A stretch of DNA of 11,502 nucleotides from contig JASJBQ010000132.1 in the NCBI GenBank assembly GCA_030066455.1, positions 1 to 11,502 of the forward strand. Reading direction: 5' to 3'. The notes below the pieces were generated by a model. That model saw nothing but the letters and a program-made list of their open reading frames with translations. It ran no database searches and was not told the DNA's origin. Positions within the stretch are counted from its first letter, which is position 1; each line of letters begins with the position of its first letter. Positions 1 through 6,967 of this stretch are shown here, in pieces. The position numbers and the translations under genes were made by a program. This DNA comes from Desulfobacterales bacterium (GTDB taxonomy: Bacteria > Desulfobacterota > Desulfobacteria > Desulfobacterales > UBA5852).

Positions 1-1
1 C

Positions 2-1123
2 ACCTGGCAGCCGCAGGCTTCCCTGGCCGTGCGCAGCGCCTCCACCCACTACGTCGGGCGCAACATCGAACTGGTCCGCATCACCGGAGCCTTCCTGCCC
101 ATGATGCTGCTTTTGACCAATGTGAGCATGGCCATCGTCCTGCTGGTGGGGGGGCGCCTGACCATCCTGCAGACGATCACGCCGGGGGACTTCGTGGCCT
201 TTATCAGCTACCTCGGCCTCCTGACATGGCCCATGATGGCCATGGGCTGGGTCACTAACCTGATCCAGCGTGGACGCGCCTCGCTGGAACGCCTTCAGGT
301 GATTCTCGAGACCGAACCGGCGATCGAAGACCCCCCGAACGGACGAGTAGATCTTAGCCCTCCCCACACGCTGGTCTTCGAAGACGTGCGCTTTCATTAT
401 GCCGGCCGTTCCCAAACCGACAATGCGGCCCCGGCCCTGGAGGGAATTTCCCTGCGGGCCGCACCGGGTGAGAGCATCGGACTGACCGGCCCACCCGGAG
501 GCGGCAAGTCGACCCTGCTGCAGCTGGTCCCCCGACTCTACGACCCGGTGGGCGGCGCGGTCCGCCTCAACGGCCACGACCTGCGCACGATTCGGCTGGG
601 CGTGCTCCGTGAACTGGTGACCTACGTGCCCCAGGAGCCTTTTCTCTTCGCCGCCAGCGTGCGGGAGAACATCACGCTGGGCCGCTCTGTCCCGGAAGCG
701 CAGTTGGCCCGGGTGGTGGAGCAGGCCGCCCTGAGCGCGACGCTGGATTATTTTCCCCGGGGTTTGGAGACACCGGTGGGCGAAAAAGGCATCGTCCTCT
801 CGGGGGGTCAGAAGCAGCGGATCGTGCTGGCACGCGCCCTTCTCACCGACAGTCCTTTTCTGCTGCTGGACGACCCCATCAGCCAGGTCGACACGGCTAC
901 GGCCGGGCAGATCATCACCGCCATCCGTGCCCTCCAGGGACAGCGCACCCTCCTGCTCGTTTCTCAGCGGCTCTCGGCCCTGCGCCACTGCGACCGCATC
1001 GTGGTGATCGACCGGGGCCGAATCATCGCTGCCGGCCACCACGACGATCTCGTCCGTCAGCCGGGCTACTATGCCGATGTCTGGCGCCGTCAGACGCTCG
1101 AGGAGGAACGCGATGCAGCATGA
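2..1123 (+). CDS. ABC exporter half-transporter, degenerate-site subunit (5' truncated)
   Basis: This is the C-terminal 373 residues of a fused membrane-plus-ATPase exporter subunit. The reading frame is open to the window edge, so the GTG at 29 is internal. Family members run about 580 residues, so roughly 200 are missing. Two hydrophobic helices (about nt 83-250, TM5/TM6) precede the nucleotide-binding domain. That domain has a canonical Walker A (GPPGGGKST, nt 488-514), a canonical LSGGQ signature (797-811) and a Walker B ending LLLDD, where Asp (872-874) replaces the catalytic Glu. The switch-loop His is Gln (965-967, VSQRLS). These two substitutions mark the catalytically weak partner of heterodimeric exporters such as TM287/288 or BmrC/BmrD. 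Its own Walker motifs would form the degenerate site, while its good LSGGQ serves the active site of the partner encoded next. The stop codon overlaps the downstream gene by 11 bp. The substrate (drug, lipid or peptide) cannot be read from the sequence. Confidence 0.93.
   Translation, partial: TWQPQASLAVRSASTHYVGRNIELVRITGAFLPMMLLLTNVSMAIVLLVGGRLTILQTITPGDFVAFISYLGLLTWPMMAMGWVTNLIQRGRASLERLQVILETEPAIEDPPNGRVDLSPPHTLVFEDVRFHYAGRSQTDNAAPALEGISLRAAPGESIGLTGPPGGGKSTLLQLVPRLYDPVGGAVRLNGHDLRTIRLGVLRELVTYVPQEPFLFAASVRENITLGRSVPEAQLARVVEQAALSATLDYFPRGLETPVGEKGIVLSGGQKQRIVLARALLTDSPFLLLDDPISQVDTATAGQIITAIRALQGQRTLLLVSQRLSALRHCDRIVVIDRGRIIAAGHHDDLVRQPGYYADVWRRQTLEEERDAA
1101..1106 (+). promoter_or_regulatory. 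Shine-Dalgarno that fixes the start of the second ABC subunit
   Basis: AGGAGG lies 6 bases before ATG 1113, inside the end of the upstream gene. The longer in-frame ATG at 1071 has no such site. The start at 1113 is therefore preferred, giving an 11-bp overlap and probable translational coupling. Confidence 0.85.
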
Positions 1124-3083
1124 CCTGGGCTATTTCGAGGAAGACCAGCTGGACAAGGCCTACGACCTGCGGCTGCTCAAACGCATGCTGCCGTTTCTGG
1201 CGCCTTATCGGTTGTGGCTCGTGTTTTCCGTAGGCATCGTCGTCACGCTGACGCTCATGGACCTGGCCCTGCCCTACCTGACCAAAACCGCCATCGACCG
1301 TTATATCCTCCCGGCGGCCGCCAGGCCTGCGGACGGAAGCCCCGGCGCCAACCGGATCCTGACCGTGTCGGTTGCCGATCCGGCCGTACAGGCCGTGGTG
1401 GCAAACCACCCGGAACGGTTCCGCATCGAAGGCCGCGTCGCGCAGATCGCCTGGCGTGACCTGCAACATCTGCCGCCCGAGGCGATCCGGACACTGCGCC
1501 AGAAGGACCTCGACGGTCTTCTGTGGATTACGGCCGCCTTCCTGCTGCTGATTGCCCTGGACTTCGTTTTCAACTTCGTGCAGCGCCTGGTGATGGAGTA
1601 CACCGGCCATCGGATCATGCACGATCTGCGACTGAAGCTCTTCGACCGCCTGCTCGAACTTTCACTGACCTTTTTTACCCGCAATCCCCTGGGCCGCCTT
1701 GTCACCCGCGCCACCAACGACGTCCAGAACATGCACGAGCTCTTCACCTCGGTGCTCTCCATGCTCTTCAAAGACCTCTTTCTGCTGGCGGGCATCGGCG
1801 CCGTTCTTCTCGTCATGGACTGGCGCCTGGCCCTGGCATCCTTTGCCGTGCTGCCGCTGGTGGTCGTTGCTTCCATCTGGTTTTCACGCCGGGTACGGGA
1901 AGTCTTCCGCCGGCAGCGGGTCAAGATCGCCGAAATCAACACCCATTTCGCCGAAACCATCGGCGGAATCAAAATCCTGCAGGCCTTCCGCCGCGAGCGT
2001 CGCAATGCAGAACACTTCCGCCGGCTCAACCACGAAAACTACCAGGCCGGGATGGATCACATCCACATTCTTGCGGTTTTCATGCCCTTCGTGGAGGTAT
2101 TGGCGCTCGTGACCGTGGCCATCATCGTCTGGTACGGGGGCTGGCGGATCGTCAACGCCGACATGACCCTGGGGGTCCTGGTGGCCTTCATCTCCTACCT
2201 GCGCATGTTCTTCCGGCCCATCCGCGACCTCTCCGAGAAATACAACATTCTGCAGAATGCGCTGGCATCGGCTGAGCGCATTTTCCTGATCATGGACAGC
2301 CCGGATCGGATGCCCCGCCCGAAGGCGATGCCCGCGCCGGTCGGGGAAGAATTAAAACGCATCGAAACCATCGAATTCCACAGGGTAGGCTTCAGCTACG
2401 TCCCGGGGGAGCCGGTTCTCACGGATGTGTCCTTTGAGGTCGGGGCCGGCCAAACCGTCGCCCTGGTGGGCGCCACCGGTTCCGGGAAAACCACCCTGAC
2501 CATGCTCCTGCTGCGTTTCTATCTTCCCGAGCAGGGCCGCATCCTGATCAACGGGCGCGACATGACCGGCGTGAATCCCGCGACCCTGCGCGCCCGCATG
2601 GCGCTGGTCACCCAGGAGCCGTTTTTATTCGCAGGCTCGGTGCGCGCCAACATCTTTCCGGATCCCGACACCGTGTCGGAAGACAGGATCCAGGCCATCC
2701 TGGCCGCCGCCAACTGCCGCGCTATCGTGGACCGCCTGCCCCAGGGGCTGGACACCCCTATCGGCGAAGGCGGCGGCGCGCTCTCCAGCGGCGAGCGGCA
2801 GCTGTTCTCTATCGCCCGGGCCTTTGCCCGCGAAGCCGAAGTGATCATCCTCGACGAAGCCACCTCCTACATCGACTCCAACACCGAGACCCGGATCCAG
2901 GAAGCCCTGAACCGCCTGACCGCCAACCGCACCACGATCGTGGTGGCCCACCGCCTGTCCACCGTGCGCCAGGCCGACCGCATCATCGTGATGGAGCGCG
3001 GACGCATCCGCGAGGCGGGCACGCATCAGCAGCTGCTCCAGCGGGAAGGCTATTATTACCGCCTGCATCGCTGCCAGGCGTGA
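1113..3083 (+). CDS. ABC exporter half-transporter, catalytic subunit with extracytoplasmic insert
   Basis: This 656-residue protein is the partner of the upstream subunit. The membrane domain has TM1 near residues 34-56, TM2 near 135-160, a TM3/TM4 pair near 208-256 and a TM5/TM6 pair near 316-371. The ATPase domain has Walker A GATGSGKT at 453-460, Walker B with catalytic Glu582 (IILDEATS) and switch His613 (VAHRLS), all canonical. Its signature is LSSGE (557-561) instead of LSGGQ. In heterodimeric exporters the catalytic subunit often carries the altered signature, which completes the partner's degenerate site. This pair fits that arrangement exactly. An extra segment of about 65 polar residues (about 66-133) between TM1 and TM2 makes the protein longer than the usual 580-600 residues. 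It should face the extracytoplasmic side. The start at 1113 rests on an AGGAGG 6 bases upstream. The transported substrate is unknown; multidrug or lipid export is the family default. Confidence 0.93.
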   Translation: MQHDLGYFEEDQLDKAYDLRLLKRMLPFLAPYRLWLVFSVGIVVTLTLMDLALPYLTKTAIDRYILPAAARPADGSPGANRILTVSVADPAVQAVVANHPERFRIEGRVAQIAWRDLQHLPPEAIRTLRQKDLDGLLWITAAFLLLIALDFVFNFVQRLVMEYTGHRIMHDLRLKLFDRLLELSLTFFTRNPLGRLVTRATNDVQNMHELFTSVLSMLFKDLFLLAGIGAVLLVMDWRLALASFAVLPLVVVASIWFSRRVREVFRRQRVKIAEINTHFAETIGGIKILQAFRRERRNAEHFRRLNHENYQAGMDHIHILAVFMPFVEVLALVTVAIIVWYGGWRIVNADMTLGVLVAFISYLRMFFRPIRDLSEKYNILQNALASAERIFLIMDSPDRMPRPKAMPAPVGEELKRIETIEFHRVGFSYVPGEPVLTDVSFEVGAGQTVALVGATGSGKTTLTMLLLRFYLPEQGRILINGRDMTGVNPATLRARMALVTQEPFLFAGSVRANIFPDPDTVSEDRIQAILAAANCRAIVDRLPQGLDTPIGEGGGALSSGERQLFSIARAFAREAEVIILDEATSYIDSNTETRIQEALNRLTANRTTIVVAHRLSTVRQADRIIVMERGRIREAGTHQQLLQREGYYYRLHRCQA

Positions 3084-3222
3084 AACACGTCTTTGGCACT
3101 TCGATTTCCCTTGCCAAAAAAAAACGCAAATGCTAAGGATTCCGAGTCCCCTTCGAGCTTTAAATCGGCGGGCCTGAAGGTTCCATCGCCGCGCCGCAGT
3201 CGTTCATAAATACCCCTACCTT

Positions 3223-3239
3223 GGTTCCGTCAGGGAACC
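3223..3239. repeat. Short palindrome upstream of fhs
   Basis: GGTTCC and GGAACC form a perfect 6-bp inverted repeat around a 5-base spacer, with two possible extra G-T pairs outside. It ends 63 bases before the fhs start. It could be an operator or an mRNA hairpin. A weak -10-like TGTAAA follows at 3246-3251. A palindrome this short can occur by chance. Confidence 0.3.
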
Positions 3240-3286
3240 GGCACTTGTAAATCGGTTTCGTTATCCGTTCCACCCAAAACCACAAC

Positions 3287-3293
3287 AAGGAGG
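3287..3293 (+). promoter_or_regulatory. Strong Shine-Dalgarno of fhs
   Basis: AAGGAGG sits 9 bases before ATG 3303 and is the strongest ribosome binding site in the window. It fits high expression of a central one-carbon enzyme and confirms the start. Confidence 0.85.
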
Positions 3294-3302
3294 AGAGGAT
3301 TC

Positions 3303-5066
3303 ATGGCTTACGATGCGGTTAACATGGCAGACTGGCAGATTTCCGAAGAAGCGGAAAAGAACATGCCGACTCCGGAGGAATGGGCTGACAAGCTCGGTTT
3401 GGTAAAAGGTGAGATGCTGCCCATGGGTCGGCTGGGCAAGCTCGATTTTCTGAAAATTATCGACCGGCTCAAAGACAAACCGGATGGCAAGTACATCGAA
3501 GTCACCGCCATCACCCCGACCCCGCTGGGTGAAGGCAAGAGCACGACTTCCTGCGGTTTGATGGAAGGTTTGGGCAAACGCGGTAAGAACGTTGGCGGCG
3601 CCCTGCGCCAACCCTCGGGCGGACCGACCATGAACGTCAAGGGTACGGCGGCCGGCGGCGGCAACAGCCTGCTGATCCCCATGACCGAATTCTCCCTGGG
3701 ACTCACGGGCGACATCAACGACATCATGAACGCCCACAACCTGGCCATGGTGGCGCTGACCGCCCGCATGCAACACGAGCGCAACTACAATGACGAGCAG
3801 CTGCAACGCCTCACCGGTATGCCGCGCCTGGACATCGATCCGACCCGCGTGGAAATGGGCTGGATCATCGACTTCTGCGCCCAGGCCCTGCGCAACATCA
3901 TCATCGGTATCGGCGGCCGTTTCGACGGCTTCACCATGCAGTCCAAGTTCGGCATCGCGGTGGGTTCCGAGTGTATGGCCATCCTGTCGATTATCCGCGA
4001 CCTGGCCGACCTGAAAGAGCGCCTCAACAACATCACCGTGGCCTTCGACAAATCCGGCAAACCGGTGACCACCGGTGACCTTGAATGCGGCAACGCCATG
4101 ACGGCCTTCATGCGCCAGACCATCAACCCGACCATGATGTGCACCGCCGAGTACAACCCCTGCCTGGTGCACGCCGGACCGTTCGCCAACATCGCCGTGG
4201 GCCAGAGCTCCATCATCGCCGACCGCGTCGGTCTCAAGCTCTTCGACTACCACGTTACCGAGTCCGGGTTCGGCGCCGACATCGGCTTCGAGAAGTTCTG
4301 GAACGTCAAGAGCCGTTTTTCCGGCCTCAAGCCACACGTTTCGGTGCTGACCACCACCATCCGCGCCCTGAAAATGCACGGCGGCGGCCCCACGGTCGTG
4401 ACCGGCAAGGCCCTGCCCGAGGAGTACACCAAGGAGAACCTGGAGTGGGTGGAAAAGGGCTGCGCCAACATGGTGCATCACATCAACACCATCCGCAAGG
4501 CCGGCATCAATCCGGTGGTCTGCATCAACCGCTTCTACACCGACACCGACGCCGAGTGCGCCGTCATACGCAAGGCCGCCGAGGCGGCCGGTGCCCGCTG
4601 TGCCGAGTCCAAACACTGGGAACTGGGCGGCGACGGTGCCCTGGAATTCGCTGATGCCGTGATCGACGCCTGTGAAGAAGAAAACGAGTTCAAATTCCTC
4701 TACCCGCTGGAGATGAAGCTGCGCGACCGCGTGGAAGTCATCGCCAAAGAAGTCTACGGCGCCGACGGTGTTGCCTGGGAAGCCGGAGCCGAGGCCAAAG
4801 CCAAGATGCTGGAAAACGATCCCAAGTACGACGACTTTACCACCATGATGGTCAAGACGCACGAGAGCCTCAGCCACGACAAGACCATCAAAGGGGCGCC
4901 CAAGGGCTGGACGTTGCCCATCCGCGACGTGCTGATCTACTCCGGCGCGAAGTTCCTCTGCCCCTGCGCAGGTCCCATCAGCCTGATGCCGGGTACCGGC
5001 TCCAACCCGGCCTACCGCCGTGTGGACGTCGATCCTTTAACCGGCAAGGTGACGGGGCTGTTCTAA
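3303..5066 (+). CDS. fhs: formate--tetrahydrofolate ligase
   Basis: This cytoplasmic enzyme makes 10-formyltetrahydrofolate from formate, tetrahydrofolate and ATP. It supplies one-carbon units and, in acetogens and many sulfate reducers, is a step of the Wood-Ljungdahl methyl branch. The protein is 587 residues, slightly longer than the roughly 555-560 usual in bacteria. Visible landmarks are the ATP-binding stretch [11 protein letters not shown] (71-81, Lys79), the LRQPSGGPT block (101-109), the glycine-rich [11 protein letters not shown] (111-121) and [11 protein letters not shown] (351-361), which closely matches the second family signature. The C-terminus has MPGTGSNPA and ends GLF. The glycine-rich motif departs from the usual G-[LIVM]-K-G-G-A-A-G-G-G-Y at three places (Asn for Gly, Thr for Gly, Asn for Tyr), so this is a diverged branch of the family. 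The gene stands alone, with its own strong ribosome binding site and an intrinsic terminator downstream. No folD or metF is adjacent. Confidence 0.95.
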   Translation: MAYDAVNMADWQISEEAEKNMPTPEEWADKLGLVKGEMLPMGRLGKLDFLKIIDRLKDKPDGKYIEVTAITPTPLGEGKSTTSCGLMEGLGKRGKNVGGALRQPSGGPTMNVKGTAAGGGNSLLIPMTEFSLGLTGDINDIMNAHNLAMVALTARMQHERNYNDEQLQRLTGMPRLDIDPTRVEMGWIIDFCAQALRNIIIGIGGRFDGFTMQSKFGIAVGSECMAILSIIRDLADLKERLNNITVAFDKSGKPVTTGDLECGNAMTAFMRQTINPTMMCTAEYNPCLVHAGPFANIAVGQSSIIADRVGLKLFDYHVTESGFGADIGFEKFWNVKSRFSGLKPHVSVLTTTIRALKMHGGGPTVVTGKALPEEYTKENLEWVEKGCANMVHHINTIRKAGINPVVCINRFYTDTDAECAVIRKAAEAAGARCAESKHWELGGDGALEFADAVIDACEEENEFKFLYPLEMKLRDRVEVIAKEVYGADGVAWEAGAEAKAKMLENDPKYDDFTTMMVKTHESLSHDKTIKGAPKGWTLPIRDVLIYSGAKFLCPCAGPISLMPGTGSNPAYRRVDVDPLTGKVTGLF

Positions 5067-5120
5067 ACCCAACAATCGATGGCTGCGCCGGCCCAGTCGG
5101 CGCGGCCCCAAACCGTCCAG

Positions 5121-5148
5121 ATGGCCCGGGAATACCCGGGCCATTTTT
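5121..5148 (+). terminator. Intrinsic terminator after fhs
   Basis: A perfect 10-bp GC-rich stem (5121-5130 with 5135-5144) closes an AATA loop and runs into TTTTT (5144-5148). It lies 54 bases past the fhs stop. On the opposite strand no T-tract follows, so it acts in the plus direction only. Confidence 0.92.
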
Positions 5149-5162
5149 GTGTCTCCCCATTG

Positions 5163-6767
5163 ATGCCGAACTTTGAAATGAAGCGCGTCCTGCTGATCAA
5201 CCCCTATTATCCGATTTCCGAAACCCCCTCCCCGCCCCTGGGGTTGGCCTACCTGGCCGGAGCCCTTGAAGCCGTCGGGATCGTGGTGCGTCTCCTGGAC
5301 GGCGTCGTAAGCCCAGTCTCCGAAGTGCGTCTGCGGGAGGAACTCAAAGCCTTCCAGCCGCATTGGGTTGGGGTGACCGCCGTCACCATGACGGTCAACC
5401 GGGCCCTCGACATCGTCCGCCGGGTGAAAGCCGACGATCCCGGTGTCCGGACGGTGATGGGCGGCCCGCATGTCACCTTCACCGCCGAGGCCACCCTGCA
5501 GGCGGTGCCCGCGTTGGATGTGATCGTGCGCGGCGAAGGGGAAGAAACCCTCGCCGCGCTGGTGGCGGCCGATACGAACGGCCGCGACTGGAATAAGATT
5601 GCGGGCCTGAGCTTCCGCCGGGGGCCAACCGTCCACCACACGGTCGAGCGGCCCCCGATGCCCGACATCGACCGGTTGTCGCCCCCGGCCCGCCACCTCT
5701 TGCCGCTGGGACGCTACCGTACCCTGGGCATGCCGGTCAGCCTGACCACCAGCCGGGGCTGCCCCTACCCGTGCATCTTCTGCGTGGGGCGTAAAGTGAT
5801 GGGCGCACGGGTGCGCTACCGACAACCGCATGCCGTGGCTGACGAAATGGTCGACCTGGCCGGGAAGGGATTCACCCAGATCAACCTGGCCGACGACCTG
5901 TTCACCGCCAACCGGCGCCATTGCCTGGCGGTCTGCGATGCCATCATCGCACGTGGGCTCGACATCCGCTGGTCGGCCTTTGCCCGGGTGGACACCGTTT
6001 CGGCGGAGATTCTCGAGCGCATGCAGGCCGCCGGCTGCCAGGCGGTCTCTTTCGGGATCGAATCCGGCAGCCCCGAGATCCTCCAAAGGGTGCGTAAAGG
6101 CATCCGCCTGGACCAGGCCGTCGAGGCCGTGCAAATGTGCCGCGCGATCGGCATCGCCCCGCATGCCTCCTTCATCCTGGGCCTTCCCGGCGAAACCCCG
6201 GAAACCCTTGCGCACACCATGGCCTTTGCCGAGCGGCTCGAACAGGAAGGCCTCTGCTACGGCTTCCACCTGCTGGCCCCGTTTCCGGGAACCGAAGTTC
6301 ACACCCGGGCTGCCGACTACGGTCTCACCATCCTCTCGACCAACTGGGACGACTACCATGCCAACCGGGCCGTCTGCACCCCTGAGGAGCTGGACCCCGA
6401 CCGGCTCGATGCCCAGGCCGAAAAATGGGAGCAGCGCCTGCACGGCTACCTGGAAAATATCCGCCGCAAGATAGACGGCGGCACGGCCACCCCGGAGGAA
6501 CGCGAACAGGTTCTCAACATGGAACGCACCGTCATTCTCTACGAACTGATGATGGCGGAGGTGCTGAACGGGATAGAGTTGAAAACCGCAGCCGCAGCCC
6601 CGGAAGGAAACCAGCTCCGACAGATCGCCCGGCACGCCGCCGAGCACCTGCACGCCTTCAACCCGGACCAGGTCGCCGACGCCCTGCATGAAGCCCACCG
6701 CCGGCGGGGACTGCAACGGGTAAGCGCGAATGGGCACATACGCTGGGAATGGGTCGACTACCTCTAA
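5163..6767 (+). CDS. B12-binding-domain radical SAM protein, substrate unknown
   Basis: From ATG 5163 this is 534 residues. Residues from about 8 to 130 form a cobalamin-binding-type Rossmann domain: an RVLLINP strand, PPLGLAYLAGAL, GGPH, and the VRGEGEET motif with Glu125. The radical SAM core follows, with the [4Fe-4S] motif CPYPCIFC (Cys200, Cys204, Cys207) and downstream GIESGS and LGLPGET elements. The last 130 or so residues are a helical, charged extension without a motif I recognise. Relatives include methyltransferases and ring-forming enzymes such as HpnR and BchE, but the overall likeness does not identify a substrate. The frame is open back to ATG 5079, but that start would place the fhs terminator inside the coding region. 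ATG 5163 or 5178 (MKRVLLINP) fits the domain start better. None of the three has a Shine-Dalgarno, so the exact start is uncertain. It is convergent with the acyl-CoA ligase gene. Confidence 0.88.
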   Translation: MPNFEMKRVLLINPYYPISETPSPPLGLAYLAGALEAVGIVVRLLDGVVSPVSEVRLREELKAFQPHWVGVTAVTMTVNRALDIVRRVKADDPGVRTVMGGPHVTFTAEATLQAVPALDVIVRGEGEETLAALVAADTNGRDWNKIAGLSFRRGPTVHHTVERPPMPDIDRLSPPARHLLPLGRYRTLGMPVSLTTSRGCPYPCIFCVGRKVMGARVRYRQPHAVADEMVDLAGKGFTQINLADDLFTANRRHCLAVCDAIIARGLDIRWSAFARVDTVSAEILERMQAAGCQAVSFGIESGSPEILQRVRKGIRLDQAVEAVQMCRAIGIAPHASFILGLPGETPETLAHTMAFAERLEQEGLCYGFHLLAPFPGTEVHTRAADYGLTILSTNWDDYHANRAVCTPEELDPDRLDAQAEKWEQRLHGYLENIRRKIDGGTATPEEREQVLNMERTVILYELMMAEVLNGIELKTAAAAPEGNQLRQIARHAAEHLHAFNPDQVADALHEAHRRRGLQRVSANGHIRWEWVDYL

Positions 6768-6776
6768 GAAGGTTGT

Positions 6777-6828
6777 GTAAAAGGCCCGCTACCTGCGTTA
6801 CACGAAGCCTTGGTCTCGAGCCTTTTAC
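6777..6828. repeat. Intergenic palindrome with long loop
   Basis: GTAAAAGGC (6777-6785) is perfectly inverted as GCCTTTTAC (6820-6828). A further CG/CG pair lies beyond one mismatch, leaving about 28 bases between the arms. A second overlapping pair, GTGTAA (6775-6780) with TTACAC (6798-6803), offers an alternative fold. No T-tract follows, so it is not a standard terminator. It may be a dispersed intergenic repeat unit or a 3'-end structure of the radical SAM transcript. Confidence 0.4.
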
Positions 6829-6918
6829 GCATCCGTCAAGAAAAGTAACATCATTTCTTATCTCGATGCCCATCGGAAGTATTATCGTACCTAATCGAAA
6901 TTGCGATGCCAATAATAT

Positions 6919-6938
6919 GGGCGGCCCGCTGGCCGCCC
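6919..6938 (-). terminator. GC-rich hairpin, possible terminator for the acyl-CoA ligase gene
   Basis: GGGCGGCC (6919-6926) and GGCCGCCC (6931-6938) form a perfect 8-bp stem with a CGCT loop. It lies 29 bases past the stop of the minus-strand gene. Read on the minus strand it is followed by the T-rich ATATTATT rather than a clean T-run, so termination would be of moderate strength. On the plus strand it could also help end the radical SAM transcript. Confidence 0.5.
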
Positions 6939-6967
6939 GATAATGCGCTTGTGAAGTTTATTCGGCG

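Larger units (their letters stand above)
3084..3302 (+). other. Intergenic leader upstream of fhs
   Basis: These 219 bases lie between the ABC exporter and fhs. They contain a 7-bp inverted repeat with a 13-base loop (TTTGGCA 3092-3098 / TGCCAAA 3112-3118) running into a nine-A tract (3116-3124), and a second 6-bp inverted repeat at 3223-3239. No convincing -35/-10 pair stands out, and there is no T-tract to make a terminator for the ABC operon. I recognise no riboswitch. The fhs promoter presumably lies here. Confidence 0.6.

Noticed and set aside
3092..3124. Inverted repeat next to a nine-A tract as a terminator for the ABC operon
   Set aside because: On the plus strand the tract after the stem is A, not T. 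On the minus strand the T-run precedes the stem. Neither orientation makes an intrinsic terminator.
3084..3302. A folate-sensing riboswitch upstream of fhs
   Set aside because: I see no conserved core or extended multi-stem structure, only two short hairpins. Known THF riboswitches are mainly in Gram-positive bacteria.
4063..4081. Tandem ACCGGTGACC repeat within fhs
   Set aside because: Two adjacent near-copies arise from the coding sequence for VTTGD. It is too short and fully inside a conserved gene.
3261..4877. A 538-codon open frame on the minus strand opposite fhs
   Set aside because: It mirrors the codon bias of a GC-rich gene. Its translation is rich in His, Gly, Val and Asp runs with no domain, while the plus strand is an unmistakable ligase.
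5079..5162. N-terminal extension of the radical SAM protein from ATG 5079
   Set aside because: It would translate straight through the fhs terminator hairpin, lacks a ribosome binding site, and has no resemblance to the B12-binding domain start.
5037..6737. A 566-codon open frame on the minus strand opposite the radical SAM gene
   Set aside because: Low-complexity shadow translation with no motif. The plus strand has an intact CxxxCxxC cluster and B12-binding domain.
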